From: an uncultured Ruminococcus sp.
GTDB lineage: Bacteria > Bacillota > Clostridia > Oscillospirales > Ruminococcaceae
DNA length: 64,000 bases
Assembly: GCA_947627175.1 (NCBI GenBank)
Contig: CANQVA010000005.1
Coordinates: forward strand, 100,831 to 164,830
Direction: 5' to 3'
Part shown: positions 1-8,900 of the stretch, piece by piece
How positions within the stretch are numbered: position 1 is the first letter of the stretch
Layout: each line of letters starts with the position of its first letter
Translations under genes and position numbers: made by a program
Notes under the pieces: generated by a model
The model's input: only the letters and a program-made list of their open reading frames with translations
What the model was told of the DNA's origin: nothing
Databases searched by the model: none

Positions 1-451
1 CAATATAGTTCACATCGGAAGATTCAAGCCAGCCCTCAGTCGCAACCATGCCGTTTACTGCATCAATACCGACAACAATTTTTTCACTACCGAATTTTTC
101 AACTGCATCGCTTACGAGTTTCGGATTTTTAAGTGCAACAGAACCGAGAATTACCCTTGTAATGCCCATATTCAAGTATTCCTGAATAGTTTCAAGACTT
201 CTGATACCTCCGCCGAGTTCAACTTTCAGGTTAGTTTTTTCGGCAACATTAGTATAAATCTTTGTGTTTACAGGTCTTCCCTCTTTTGCACCGTCAAGGT
301 CAACCATATGAATCCATTCAGCACCTGCTTTTTCAAAACTCTTTGCAGTTTCAAGGTAATCGCCGGCGACTTTTTCGACTGTTGAAAAATCCCCCTTGAA
401 AAGTCTGACGCAGTTGCCGTCTTTAATATCAATTGCCGGTAAAATAATCAT
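1..451 (-). CDS. hisA: HisA, phosphoribosylformimino-5-aminoimidazole carboxamide ribotide isomerase (partial, 3' end outside window)
   Basis: This is the fourth-step isomerase of histidine synthesis, a cytosolic (beta/alpha)8 barrel. About 150 N-terminal codons are visible. The start reads MIILPAIDIKDG, with the catalytic-type Asp at residue 8, and is followed by VDLDGA, ELGGGIR and GIDAVNG, which are typical of the family and distinguish it from HisF. The ATG overlaps the hisH stop as ATGA, and a GGAGGT ribosome binding site lies inside the end of hisH, so translation is coupled. The gene runs off the left edge, where hisF and hisI would be expected. Confidence 0.96.
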   Translation of the reverse strand, partial: MIILPAIDIKDGNCVRLFKGDFSTVEKVAGDYLETAKSFEKAGAEWIHMVDLDGAKEGRPVNTKIYTNVAEKTNLKVELGGGIRSLETIQEYLNMGITRVILGSVALKNPKLVSDAVEKFGSEKIVVGIDAVNGMVATEGWLESSDVNYI

Positions 452-1050
452 ATAAGACCTCCGAAATTTCTAAGTATTTTCAGACCCGTTTCACCGCTTT
501 TTTCAGGGTGGAATTGTGCCCCGTATACATATTTTCCGTCATGGACAAGTGCGGGAACCCGTCCGCCATATTCACAGTATGCGGAAATATCACTGTCCGC
601 ACATTCTGCTTTATATGAATGTACGAAATACACATACTCATTATCACCTATATTTTCAAGCAGTTTGCAGTCATTGAGTTTTTCAAGCTTATTCCAGCCC
701 ATATGAGGTATAATTAAACTTTCACTTTCCATTTTACGCACTGAACCTTTTATAAGTCCCAGACCGTCGCATTCCTCAAATTCATAGCCTTTTTCAAAAA
801 TCAACTGCATTCCGAGACATATACCGAGAAACGGCTTTTTAACAGCCTCTTCTTTTATCGTTTCGACAAGCCCGGAATTTTCAAGCATTTTCATTGCTGA
901 CGGAAAAGCACCTACTCCCGGAAGTATTACAGCATCAGCCGATTTTATTTTTTCTGCATCTGAAACAAGTTCACTTTCAAGCCCGAGATAGTCAAGGGCA
1001 TTTTTTACACTGAAAATATTCCCTGCTCCGTAGTCAATTATTGCAATCAT
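448..1050 (-). CDS. hisH: HisH, glutamine amidotransferase subunit of imidazole glycerol phosphate synthase
   Basis: This class I glutamine amidotransferase supplies ammonia to HisF for formation of imidazole glycerol phosphate and AICAR. The protein is 200 aa, the normal length. The nucleophile is Cys78 in GICLGMQ and the His/Glu pair is His181 and Glu183 in QFHPEKS, so the triad is complete. The N-terminus, IIDYGAGNIFSV, is characteristic of HisH. The gene abuts hisB and overlaps hisA by four bases as part of the his operon. Confidence 0.97.
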   Translation of the reverse strand: MIAIIDYGAGNIFSVKNALDYLGLESELVSDAEKIKSADAVILPGVGAFPSAMKMLENSGLVETIKEEAVKKPFLGICLGMQLIFEKGYEFEECDGLGLIKGSVRKMESESLIIPHMGWNKLEKLNDCKLLENIGDNEYVYFVHSYKAECADSDISAYCEYGGRVPALVHDGKYVYGAQFHPEKSGETGLKILRNFGGLI

Positions 1051-1644
1051 TTACAAAACCCCCTTTGTTGAAAGTACAGCACCGTCTGAATTATAGGCAA
1101 TAGCTTTTTTCAATGCGTGTGCGACTGCTTTATATATTGCTTCTGCCTTGTGGTGGTCGTTATTTCCGTAAAGCATATTTATATGAAGTGTCATTCCCGA
1201 ATTGAAAGCAAACGCACGGAAAAATTCTTCCGTCATGCACAAATCATAATCACCGCACGACTGATTAGTAAAATCGCAGTTGAAAACAAGAAACGGTCTG
1301 TTGCTGAGGTCAAGACTTGCCATAGCAAGAGATTCGTCCATAGGTATATATGCCGTACCATAACGCACAATTCCCGACTTATTCCCGAGAGCCTGTCCGA
1401 GAGCGTAACCGAGAGCGATTCCTGTATCTTCTATTGTGTGATGACAATCAACGTGCAAATCACCTTTTATTTTAGCGGTAATGCTTATTCCGCTATGTAC
1501 TGAAAGTGCTGTCAGCATATGGTCAAAAAAGCCTATTCCCGTTGATATATCAGCGTTTCCCTTATTGTCAAGAACTACAGATACTTTTATATCTGTTTCT
1601 TTAGTTGTGCGGTTTACACTGCCTTTTCTTATAAAATCACTCAT
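1051..1644 (-). CDS. hisB: HisB, imidazoleglycerol-phosphate dehydratase
   Basis: This enzyme dehydrates imidazole glycerol phosphate to imidazole acetol phosphate. The monofunctional form is 197 aa. Metal-binding His-rich motifs are visible: DHML, CHHTIEDTGIALG and NDHHKAEAIYKA. An upstream in-frame start would add eleven poorly conserved residues. The ATG at 1644 (MSDFIRKGSV) is preferred because GGAGG lies about ten bases upstream and it matches the family N-terminus. It overlaps the end of hisC by eight bases, implying coupled translation. Confidence 0.96.
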   Translation of the reverse strand: MSDFIRKGSVNRTTKETDIKVSVVLDNKGNADISTGIGFFDHMLTALSVHSGISITAKIKGDLHVDCHHTIEDTGIALGYALGQALGNKSGIVRYGTAYIPMDESLAMASLDLSNRPFLVFNCDFTNQSCGDYDLCMTEEFFRAFAFNSGMTLHINMLYGNNDHHKAEAIYKAVAHALKKAIAYNSDGAVLSTKGVL

Positions 1645-2698
1645 GAACAATTTCCTCCAGTGCCTTAAATAATGCATTCATTTCCGTTTCAGTACCTATT
1701 GTAATTCTCATATAATTATTTATTCTCGGCTTATTCCAGTAGCGGACGAAAATTTTACGCTTTTTCAGTTCCTCAAAAATATATTCCGCTTTTATTTTGT
1801 GTCTTGCAAAAATAAAGTTACTCATTGAGTCTGTCATTTCAAAACCAAGTTCAGCCAATTTCTTTTTTGAATATTCACGGGTATTTATTATTTTGTTTAC
1901 TGTTTCAGTAAAATATTTTTCGTCACGCACTGTTTCCGCACCGCATATTTGTGTTATAGTATTCATTGTGTAGGAATTTACAGAAAACTTTACATCATTC
2001 ATATATTTTATAAGTTTTTCGTTACCCATTGCAAAGCCTATTCTCATTCCCGCCATAGAACGTGATTTTGAAAATGTCTGTATAACAAGCAGATTGTCAT
2101 ATTTTTCAATAAGGGGTAAACAGCTTTTTCCGCCGAAATCAATATATGCTTCGTCAATCATCACGACTGAATCGGGATTTGATTTTATAATATCTTCTAT
2201 CATGTCAACACTTTCAAGAACACCTGTCGGTGCGTTCGGATTAGGGAAAATTATACCGCCGTTTTCTGTTTTATAGTCATCGGGGTTTATTGTGAAATCT
2301 TCACGGAGGGGACAATTTCTGTACGGAATGCGGTAAACATCTGCCCATACATCATAGAAAGAATATGTAATGTCGGGAAAAAGTATCGGCTTATCTGAAT
2401 TGAAAAACGTCATAAACGCCATTGAAATAACATCATCTGAACCCACTCCGACGAATATCTGAGAGGGCTTTAAACGATAGCGTTCAGCAATTGCATTTAC
2501 AAGAATTTCAGAATCGGGGTTCGGATAAAGACGCATCTGTGAAACATCAAAATTATCAAGTATTTCACGGACTGACGGAGCAGGCGGATATGGATTTTCA
2601 TTTGTATTTAATTTAATAATATCCTTTTCTTTCGGCTGTTCGCCGGGTGTATACGGAACAACCCGGCGGACATTTTTTTCCCATTTGCTATTATTCAT
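1637..2698 (-). CDS. hisC: HisC, histidinol-phosphate aminotransferase
   Basis: This PLP-dependent class I/II aminotransferase converts imidazole acetol phosphate to histidinol phosphate. At 353 aa it has the usual length. Visible features are LNTNENPYPP near residue 30, IDEAYIDF, and the PLP lysine context TFSKSRSMAGMRIG. The gene lies between hisD and hisB in the his operon. Aminotransferases of this family can have broad specificity, but the operon context makes the histidine role firm. Confidence 0.96.
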   Translation of the reverse strand: MNNSKWEKNVRRVVPYTPGEQPKEKDIIKLNTNENPYPPAPSVREILDNFDVSQMRLYPNPDSEILVNAIAERYRLKPSQIFVGVGSDDVISMAFMTFFNSDKPILFPDITYSFYDVWADVYRIPYRNCPLREDFTINPDDYKTENGGIIFPNPNAPTGVLESVDMIEDIIKSNPDSVVMIDEAYIDFGGKSCLPLIEKYDNLLVIQTFSKSRSMAGMRIGFAMGNEKLIKYMNDVKFSVNSYTMNTITQICGAETVRDEKYFTETVNKIINTREYSKKKLAELGFEMTDSMSNFIFARHKIKAEYIFEELKKRKIFVRYWNKPRINNYMRITIGTETEMNALFKALEEIVHE

Positions 2699-2721
2699 TT
2701 TAACAACTGCCTTTCAGTAAA

Positions 2722-4005
2722 TTATTCAAAACGTACTTTAATAGCGTTTGCGTGGGCGGTCAGACCTTCTTTTTCAGCTATCAGGACAATATCGTCCTTA
2801 ACTTCTTCAAGAGCCTCTTTTGTGTAGTAGATATAGCTTGAACGCTTTGTGAAACTTGCTACACCGAGTGGCGAAAAGAATCTTGCTGTACCGCTTGTCG
2901 GGAGTACGTGGTTAGGGCCTGCGAAATAGTCGCCGAGCGGTTCGCTTGCATAATGTCCGAGGAATACAGAACCGGCATTATCAAGACTTCCGAGAAGTTC
3001 CATAGGATTTTTCATAAGCACTTCAAGGTGTTCGGGTGCTATTCTGTTGGCGAGTTCAACAGCTTTTTCACGGCTGTCGGCAATAATTACTGCTCCGTAG
3101 CCGTCAAGTGATTTTTCGATAATTTCTTTTCTTGAGAGATATTCTTTTTGACGGTTTATTTCAGCAATTGTTTCATCAGCAAGTTTTTCACTTGTTGTAA
3201 TCATTATTGAAGATGCCAATTTATCATGTTCAGCCTGTGACATAAGGTCAGCCGCCGCAAATTTCGGATTAGCCGTATCATCAGCCATTACAAGAATTTC
3301 GCTTGGCCCTGCAATCATATCAATATCAACTGTTCCATAGAGAAGTTTTTTTGCTGTTGCAACATATATATTTCCGGGGCCTACTATTTTATCGCATTTA
3401 GGAATTTCCTCTGTACCGTATGCAAGAGCGGCAATTGCCTGTGCACCGCCTGACATGAATATTCTGTCAACTCCGCATATAGCAGCCGCAACAAGTATAT
3501 CTTTATTTGGTGTACCATCTTTAAGCGGTGGAGTTACCATTATAATTTCCTTTACGCCTGCAATTTTTGCCGGTATTGCATTCATGAGTACGCTTGACGG
3601 ATATGCAGCAGTACCGCCCGGAACATAAAGTCCGACTCTTTCAAGACCTCTGATTCTCTGTCCGAGAATAACGCCGTTTTCCTTTGGATTTATAAAACCC
3701 TGTTCAACTTGTCTGTTGTGAAAATCGGCAATATTTTCCTGTGCGTTAAGCAGTGCATTGACAAAATCCGTATCAGCCTCTGTAAGTGCATCATTTATTA
3801 CTTCTCTTGGCACTTCATAGTACTGCGGAAGATTTCCGTCAAATTTAAGTGTATATTTTTTTACGGCATCGTCGCCGTTTTCCTTTACGTCCTCAATAAT
3901 AGCCGAAACTGTTTCAGTAACTTTTTTATTTGTTTCGCCTGCTCTTTTATTAAGTTCATCAAGAAAAGCAACTTCATCTTTACCGTTTGCATAAATCTTT
4001 TTCAT
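2722..4005 (-). CDS. hisD: HisD, histidinol dehydrogenase
   Basis: This NAD- and zinc-dependent enzyme oxidises histidinol to histidine in the last two steps. At 427 aa it is full length. It contains VPGGTAAYPSSVLMN, VGPGNIYVATAKKLLYG, AGPSEILVMAD and SQAEHDK, the last two carrying family metal- and substrate-binding residues. It lies one base downstream of hisG and about 23 bases upstream of hisC in the operon. Confidence 0.97.
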   Translation of the reverse strand: MKKIYANGKDEVAFLDELNKRAGETNKKVTETVSAIIEDVKENGDDAVKKYTLKFDGNLPQYYEVPREVINDALTEADTDFVNALLNAQENIADFHNRQVEQGFINPKENGVILGQRIRGLERVGLYVPGGTAAYPSSVLMNAIPAKIAGVKEIIMVTPPLKDGTPNKDILVAAAICGVDRIFMSGGAQAIAALAYGTEEIPKCDKIVGPGNIYVATAKKLLYGTVDIDMIAGPSEILVMADDTANPKFAAADLMSQAEHDKLASSIMITTSEKLADETIAEINRQKEYLSRKEIIEKSLDGYGAVIIADSREKAVELANRIAPEHLEVLMKNPMELLGSLDNAGSVFLGHYASEPLGDYFAGPNHVLPTSGTARFFSPLGVASFTKRSSYIYYTKEALEEVKDDIVLIAEKEGLTAHANAIKVRFE

Positions 4006-4006
4006 T

Positions 4007-4636
4007 TTACAGCTCCTTTTCTATAAGTGTAATCAATCTGTCTATTTCGTTTCTTCTGAGTTTAAGACTTACTGTATTTACAATAAGTCTTGCTGAAATA
4101 GGTGCGACATCTTCAATTACTTCAAGACCGTTTTCTTTAAGCGTTGTACCCGTTTCAACAATATCGACAATTCCGTCAGCAAGTTCAAGAAGCGGAGCAA
4201 GTTCAACAGAACCTTCAATTTTTATTATTTCAGTGTCCATTCCTTTTTTTTCAAAGAAATTTCTTGCGACGTTCGGGTATTTTGTAGCTATAGTCTTTAC
4301 ACCGTAACCGCTGTAAAAATCATAGCCTTTTTTTGTTGCAAGTGCAAACTTACAACGACCGAATCCCAAATCAACAAGTTCAAAAAACTTGCCGTTCATT
4401 TCCATGATAGTATCCTTGCCGACAACGCCCATATCGCACACACCGTGTTCAACGTATGTTATAACATCGTTAGCTTTTGCGAGGACTACTTCTATATTTG
4501 CATCGGGAACAGGGAGAATAAGCTTTCTGCCCTTTTCATGTATTGCCGTACAGTCAAAACCGAGTTTCTCAAAAAGTCCGACTGTATCTTTTTCAAGTCT
4601 GCCCTTTGTGAGAGCTATTCTTATTGGTTTATTCAT
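4007..4636 (-). CDS. hisG: HisG, ATP phosphoribosyltransferase, short form
   Basis: This enzyme catalyses the first committed step, joining ATP and PRPP. From the ATG at 4636 (MNKPIRIALTKGR) it is 209 aa. This is the short form, which lacks the C-terminal ACT-like regulatory domain and needs HisZ. VCDMGVVGKDTI and the PRPP-binding stretch IVDIVETGTTL are visible. A longer in-frame start would add 36 residues that overlap hisZ and look unrelated to the family. The chosen ATG has GGAGG about nine bases upstream and overlaps the hisZ stop by eight bases. Confidence 0.95.
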   Translation of the reverse strand: MNKPIRIALTKGRLEKDTVGLFEKLGFDCTAIHEKGRKLILPVPDANIEVVLAKANDVITYVEHGVCDMGVVGKDTIMEMNGKFFELVDLGFGRCKFALATKKGYDFYSGYGVKTIATKYPNVARNFFEKKGMDTEIIKIEGSVELAPLLELADGIVDIVETGTTLKENGLEVIEDVAPISARLIVNTVSLKLRRNEIDRLITLIEKEL

Positions 4637-5831
4637 CTTCAAAATCCTCCTGATTATCGCTGTCAATAACAACAACTCTTGAGATTTTCTTTTCTTTAGC
4701 GTATTCACGGACGGATTCAATATCACTGAAAAGTGCGTTTTCAACTATAAGACCCTGCTCACGGAGTTCATTTGCTGTTTTTATAGCAGCAACTTCAAAA
4801 CCCTCTTCCGCATATACAACAGCATCAATTTTAGGCATAGACGGAATAACCCCGTTTTTTTCTATAACTTTCGCTACTGCGTTTATATTTACCGCAAAAC
4901 CGACTGCCGGAATATCATAGCCAAATTCAGAAATAAGCCTGTCATAGCGTCCGCCTGAAATTACTTCTTCACCATGTCCCTTTAAATATCCTTTGATAAT
5001 AATTCCGGTGTAGTAGTCTGTTTTATTTACAAGACCCAAATCAACAGTTATTTCGCCGTCGTTTCCGCAAAATTCAGCAACATCACAATAAATTTCACGG
5101 AGTTCATCAAGCAGACGTTTTATATTTTCGTCGGGCATAATTTCTTCTGCCTTTTCAAATACTTCCTCACCGCCGAAAAGAGCAGGTAAACTTTTAAGTG
5201 CATTTGTAATACTACTGTTTCCGAGAGTGTCGAGAAGGTCATTAAGAGCAGGGAAATTTTTCGTTTCAATAAGCATACGGATTTCTTCCTTTATTTTATC
5301 GGAAACTTCAAGCCTTCCGACAAGTTCCTTGAAAATACCTATATGACCGATTTCAAGCGAAAATTCCATGCCGAACGATTTAAGCGATGTGACAGCCGTT
5401 GAAATAACTTCAAGGTCTGCCATTTTAAGCTGTGAACCTATAAGTTCAATTCCCGTCTGTACTATTTCATCGCTTCTGCCTTTAAGTGCTGGTTCTGTGC
5501 GGTAAACTGTCTGATTGTAGAAAAGTTTCAGCGGTAATACAGCATCTCTCAGACGTGTTGCAACTACTCTTGCTATGGGCATAGTATTATCAGGACGCAT
5601 GACAAGCAGTCTGCCCTTGCTGTCTGTCAGCTTGTATAAATTTTCCTGCGGGAAATAACGTGAATTAAGATTGAATACATCATAAAATTCAAGTCCGGGT
5701 GTAATCATTTCACTATATCCGTGACTTTTGAAAATACGGACAAGACTATTTTCAATATCACGTATTACAATAGACTCACCGAAAAGATAATCTTTAGTTC
5801 CTTCGGGAGTAATAAGGTCATAATTTTTCAT
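4629..5831 (-). CDS. hisZ: HisZ, regulatory subunit of ATP phosphoribosyltransferase
   Basis: HisZ is a histidyl-tRNA-synthetase paralogue that forms a hetero-octamer with short HisG and confers histidine feedback. The protein is 400 aa from the ATG at 5831, which has GGAGGACTT just upstream. It has the class II synthetase-like core (TPEGTKDYLFGES, MRPDNTMPIARV, GGRYDRLISEFG). It lacks the full HisRS C-terminal anticodon-binding domain and is paired with short HisG, so it is not the tRNA charging enzyme. It is the first gene of the his operon. Confidence 0.93.
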   Translation of the reverse strand: MKNYDLITPEGTKDYLFGESIVIRDIENSLVRIFKSHGYSEMITPGLEFYDVFNLNSRYFPQENLYKLTDSKGRLLVMRPDNTMPIARVVATRLRDAVLPLKLFYNQTVYRTEPALKGRSDEIVQTGIELIGSQLKMADLEVISTAVTSLKSFGMEFSLEIGHIGIFKELVGRLEVSDKIKEEIRMLIETKNFPALNDLLDTLGNSSITNALKSLPALFGGEEVFEKAEEIMPDENIKRLLDELREIYCDVAEFCGNDGEITVDLGLVNKTDYYTGIIIKGYLKGHGEEVISGGRYDRLISEFGYDIPAVGFAVNINAVAKVIEKNGVIPSMPKIDAVVYAEEGFEVAAIKTANELREQGLIVENALFSDIESVREYAKEKKISRVVVIDSDNQEDFEDE

Positions 5832-5852
5832 AAGTCCTCCAATCACTTTAGC

Positions 5853-5905
5853 GTGCTAACATGATAACATGATAATATGATAACACATTAACAACACAAA
5901 GTCAA
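5853..5905 (-). promoter_or_regulatory. his operon promoter with tandem 8-bp repeats overlapping the -10
   Basis: On the minus strand TTGACT (5900-5905) and TATCAT (5877-5882) are separated by 17 bases. Three plus-strand octamers, ATGATAAC (5861-5868), ATGATAAT (5869-5876) and ATGATAAC (5877-5884), follow in exact 8-bp register. A degenerate fourth, GTGCTAAC, is at 5853-5860. The repeats cover the -10 and the start point, so they look like an operator. TrpR-family repressors are known to bind in tandem with 8-bp half-site spacing. Assigning a YerC/TrpR-like histidine repressor here is inference. Confidence 0.6.
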
Positions 5906-5906
5906 G

Positions 5907-8900
5907 TTAAAAGAATGATAATTGTGCAGATTCGGGCAAATCACCAAAAGCACCTATTGTTTTCATCATATCTATTGTTGTTTTTGACGCACTGCTCATT
6001 TGTTGAAATTCGTCTATTGAAATAAAACCGCCTTTCTGTACCGTTTCGTATATATCCATTGCAACGTTTGCACCTACGCCGTTCATTGCTGAAAATGGTA
6101 TTCTTAGTTTGCCGTCCTCAATCAGATAGTCAACAGCATGAGATTTAAAAATATCAATCGGCAGAAATTCAAATCCTCTTGAAAGCATTTCATTTGTTAT
6201 AAGCAGAATGTCATAAAGGTCATTTTCCTTTTTGGAACGGCTGTTTCCGAGTTCTCTGAGTTCTTCAATTCTTGCACGTACTGCTGTTTTTCCCTGTACT
6301 GCAAGTTCAGCGTCAAAGTCCTCTCCCCTCACCGAAAAATATGTAGAATAATATTCAAGCGGCATATACAGTTTGAACCAGCCGAGTTTTATAGCTGCAA
6401 TTACATATGCGGCGGCGTGGGCTTTAGGGAACATATATTTTATTTTCAGACAGCTTTCAATATACCAGTCGGGAACATCATGACTTTTAAGCATTTCGAT
6501 AAGTTCGGGAGTAAAATTTTTCGGAGCTTTTCCCTTACGTGTCCATTCCATAATCTGAAAAGCATCTTTCGGCGGAACTCCTTTATATAACAGATATGTC
6601 ATAATACTGTCACGGGTTCCTATAACATCAGAAATAGTGCATATTTTCTGTTCAATCAAATCTTTTGCATTTCCGAGCCATACGTCAGTACCATGAGATA
6701 ACCCCGAAATCTGCAAAAAGTCGCTGAATTTAGTAGGCTTTGCATCAAGTAGCATCTGTATTGTGAAATTTGTACCCATTTCAGGTATACCGAGACTTCC
6801 CGTCTTACAATATATTTCTTCCGGTGTTACTCCGAGAACACTGCAATCAGTACACATCTTTATAACATCGGGGTCTGAAGTCGGAACGTCCTTTATTTTT
6901 TTGCCGGTCAAATCTTCAAGATGTTTATAAAGAGTCGGAACAACATGACCGAGTTCGTCAAGTTTAAGTATTGTGTCATGTAAAGAATTGAAGTCAAAGT
7001 GTGTTGTAATAACTTCCGAATCAGTCGAATCAGCAGGATGTTGTACGGGGGTAAAATCATAAACTTCATAGTCGGACGGTACAACAACCATTCCGCCGGG
7101 GTGTTGACCTGTTGTCCTTTTTATGCCTGTACAACCCATTGCAAGGCGATTCATTTCGGCATTATTCAGTGTTATACCGTTGTCATCACAATATTTTTTC
7201 ACATAGCCGTATGCAGTTTTATCAGCAACGGCAGAAATTGTTCCTGCCTTAAAAACGTTTGATTTTCCGAAAAGCTGTTCTGTGTAACGGTGTGCTTGTG
7301 ACTGATACTCACCTGAAAAATTAAGGTCAATATCAGGGGCTTTGTCGCCGTCAAATCCGAGGAAAGTTTCAAACGGAATGTCGTGACCGTCACGAAACAT
7401 ATCAGCACCGCAGTCGGGGCATTTTTTCGGCGGTAGGTCAAAACCTGAACCATATTTTCCATCTGTCAGAAATTCGCTGTGTTTACATTCAGGACATACA
7501 TAATGAGGCGGTAAAGGGTTTACTTCTGATATTCCCGCCATTGATGCAACAAAAGATGAACCTACAGAACCTCTTGAACCGACGAGATAGCCGTTTTCAA
7601 CAGAGTTCCATACAAGTTTTTGTGCGATTATATAGAGAACAGAAAAACCGTGTTTTATAATTGATGAAAGTTCCCTGTCAAGACGTTTTTCGACTATTTC
7701 GGGCAAAGGGTCGCCATATATTTCATGTGCTTTTTCATGAGTAATTTTTTTCAGTTCTTCTTCTGCACCGTCAATTGTCGGTGTAAAAGTTCCTTTCGGA
7801 ATAGGTCTTACAACTTCAATCATGTCAGCAATCATATTTGTATTTGTAATAACGACTTCTTTCGCCTTTTCTTCTCCGAGAAACTGAAATTCCGCAAGCA
7901 TTTCTTCTGTTGTTCTGAAATAAAGGGGAGCCTGATTTTCAGTATCTTTGAAACCCATACTTGCAAGGATAATTTTACGGTAAATTGCGTCTTTAGGGTC
8001 TATAAAATGAACGTCACAAGTTGCACATACGGGAATGCCGAGTTTATCACCCAGTGTGACAATACGTCTGTTATAATTCCGCAGTTCTTCCTCATTTTCT
8101 GCTGTTCCGTCACGTATCATAAATTCATTATTGCATATAGGCTGAATTTCAAGGTAGTCATAGAATTTTGCAAGGCGTTCAATTTCTTCTTCAGATTTAT
8201 TATTGAGCATTGCCTGAAATAATTCGCCTGCTTCACACGCACTTCCGAAAATAAGCCCCTCACGGTGCGACTGTAAGACGGATTTCGGAATAAGCGGTTT
8301 TTTATAGAAATAGTCAAGATTACTGTAAGATACCAGCCTGTAGAGATTTTTAAGTCCTGCCTGATTACGAACAAGAATAATCTGATGATAAGCTTTCAGT
8401 TTCTTGACATCAACCTGACCTGCTTTTGTGTTAAGGTCGTTGAGAGTTTCAATTTTTTTGTCGCTTATAAGCCGTCCGACGAGTTCAATATATATTTTAG
8501 CAAGCATAAGAGCGTCATCTGATGCTCTGTGATGGTCAAACTTTCCGAGTTTGAGTTTTTTCGCAACATAATTTAATTTGTGCCTTGCAATTTCGGGCAA
8601 CATTATCTGACATAGAATAAGAGTATCAATCCAATTATATTTAAATTCAATGCCGTTTCTTTTGCAGGCTTCATTGATAAACGTCGTGTCAAAATTTGCA
8701 TTATGTGCCGCAAGTACGGGATTTTCACCGCAGAATTTCATAAATTTCAGTATTGCATCTTTTTCTTTCGGAGCATCTTTTACATCTTCATTGCTTATTC
8801 CTGTAAGTTCTGTAATATTTTCGGGAATATCCTTTTCGGGGTTTACTTTTGTATTGAAAGTATCTATTACTTGTAAATTCCTGAGTTTTACCGCTCCTAT

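Noticed and set aside
1117..1503. Open reading frame on the plus strand opposite hisB
   Set aside because: It is antisense to a well-conserved gene, has no ribosome binding site and matches no family; similar shadows opposite hisD, polC, essC and copA were also left out.
4629..5831. Considered as histidyl-tRNA synthetase
   Set aside because: It lacks the full anticodon-binding domain and is paired with a short HisG, which fits HisZ.
5832..5906. T-box or attenuator for the his operon
   Set aside because: The gap is under 80 bases, with no leader peptide, T-box sequence or terminator hairpin; promoter and operator repeats explain it better.
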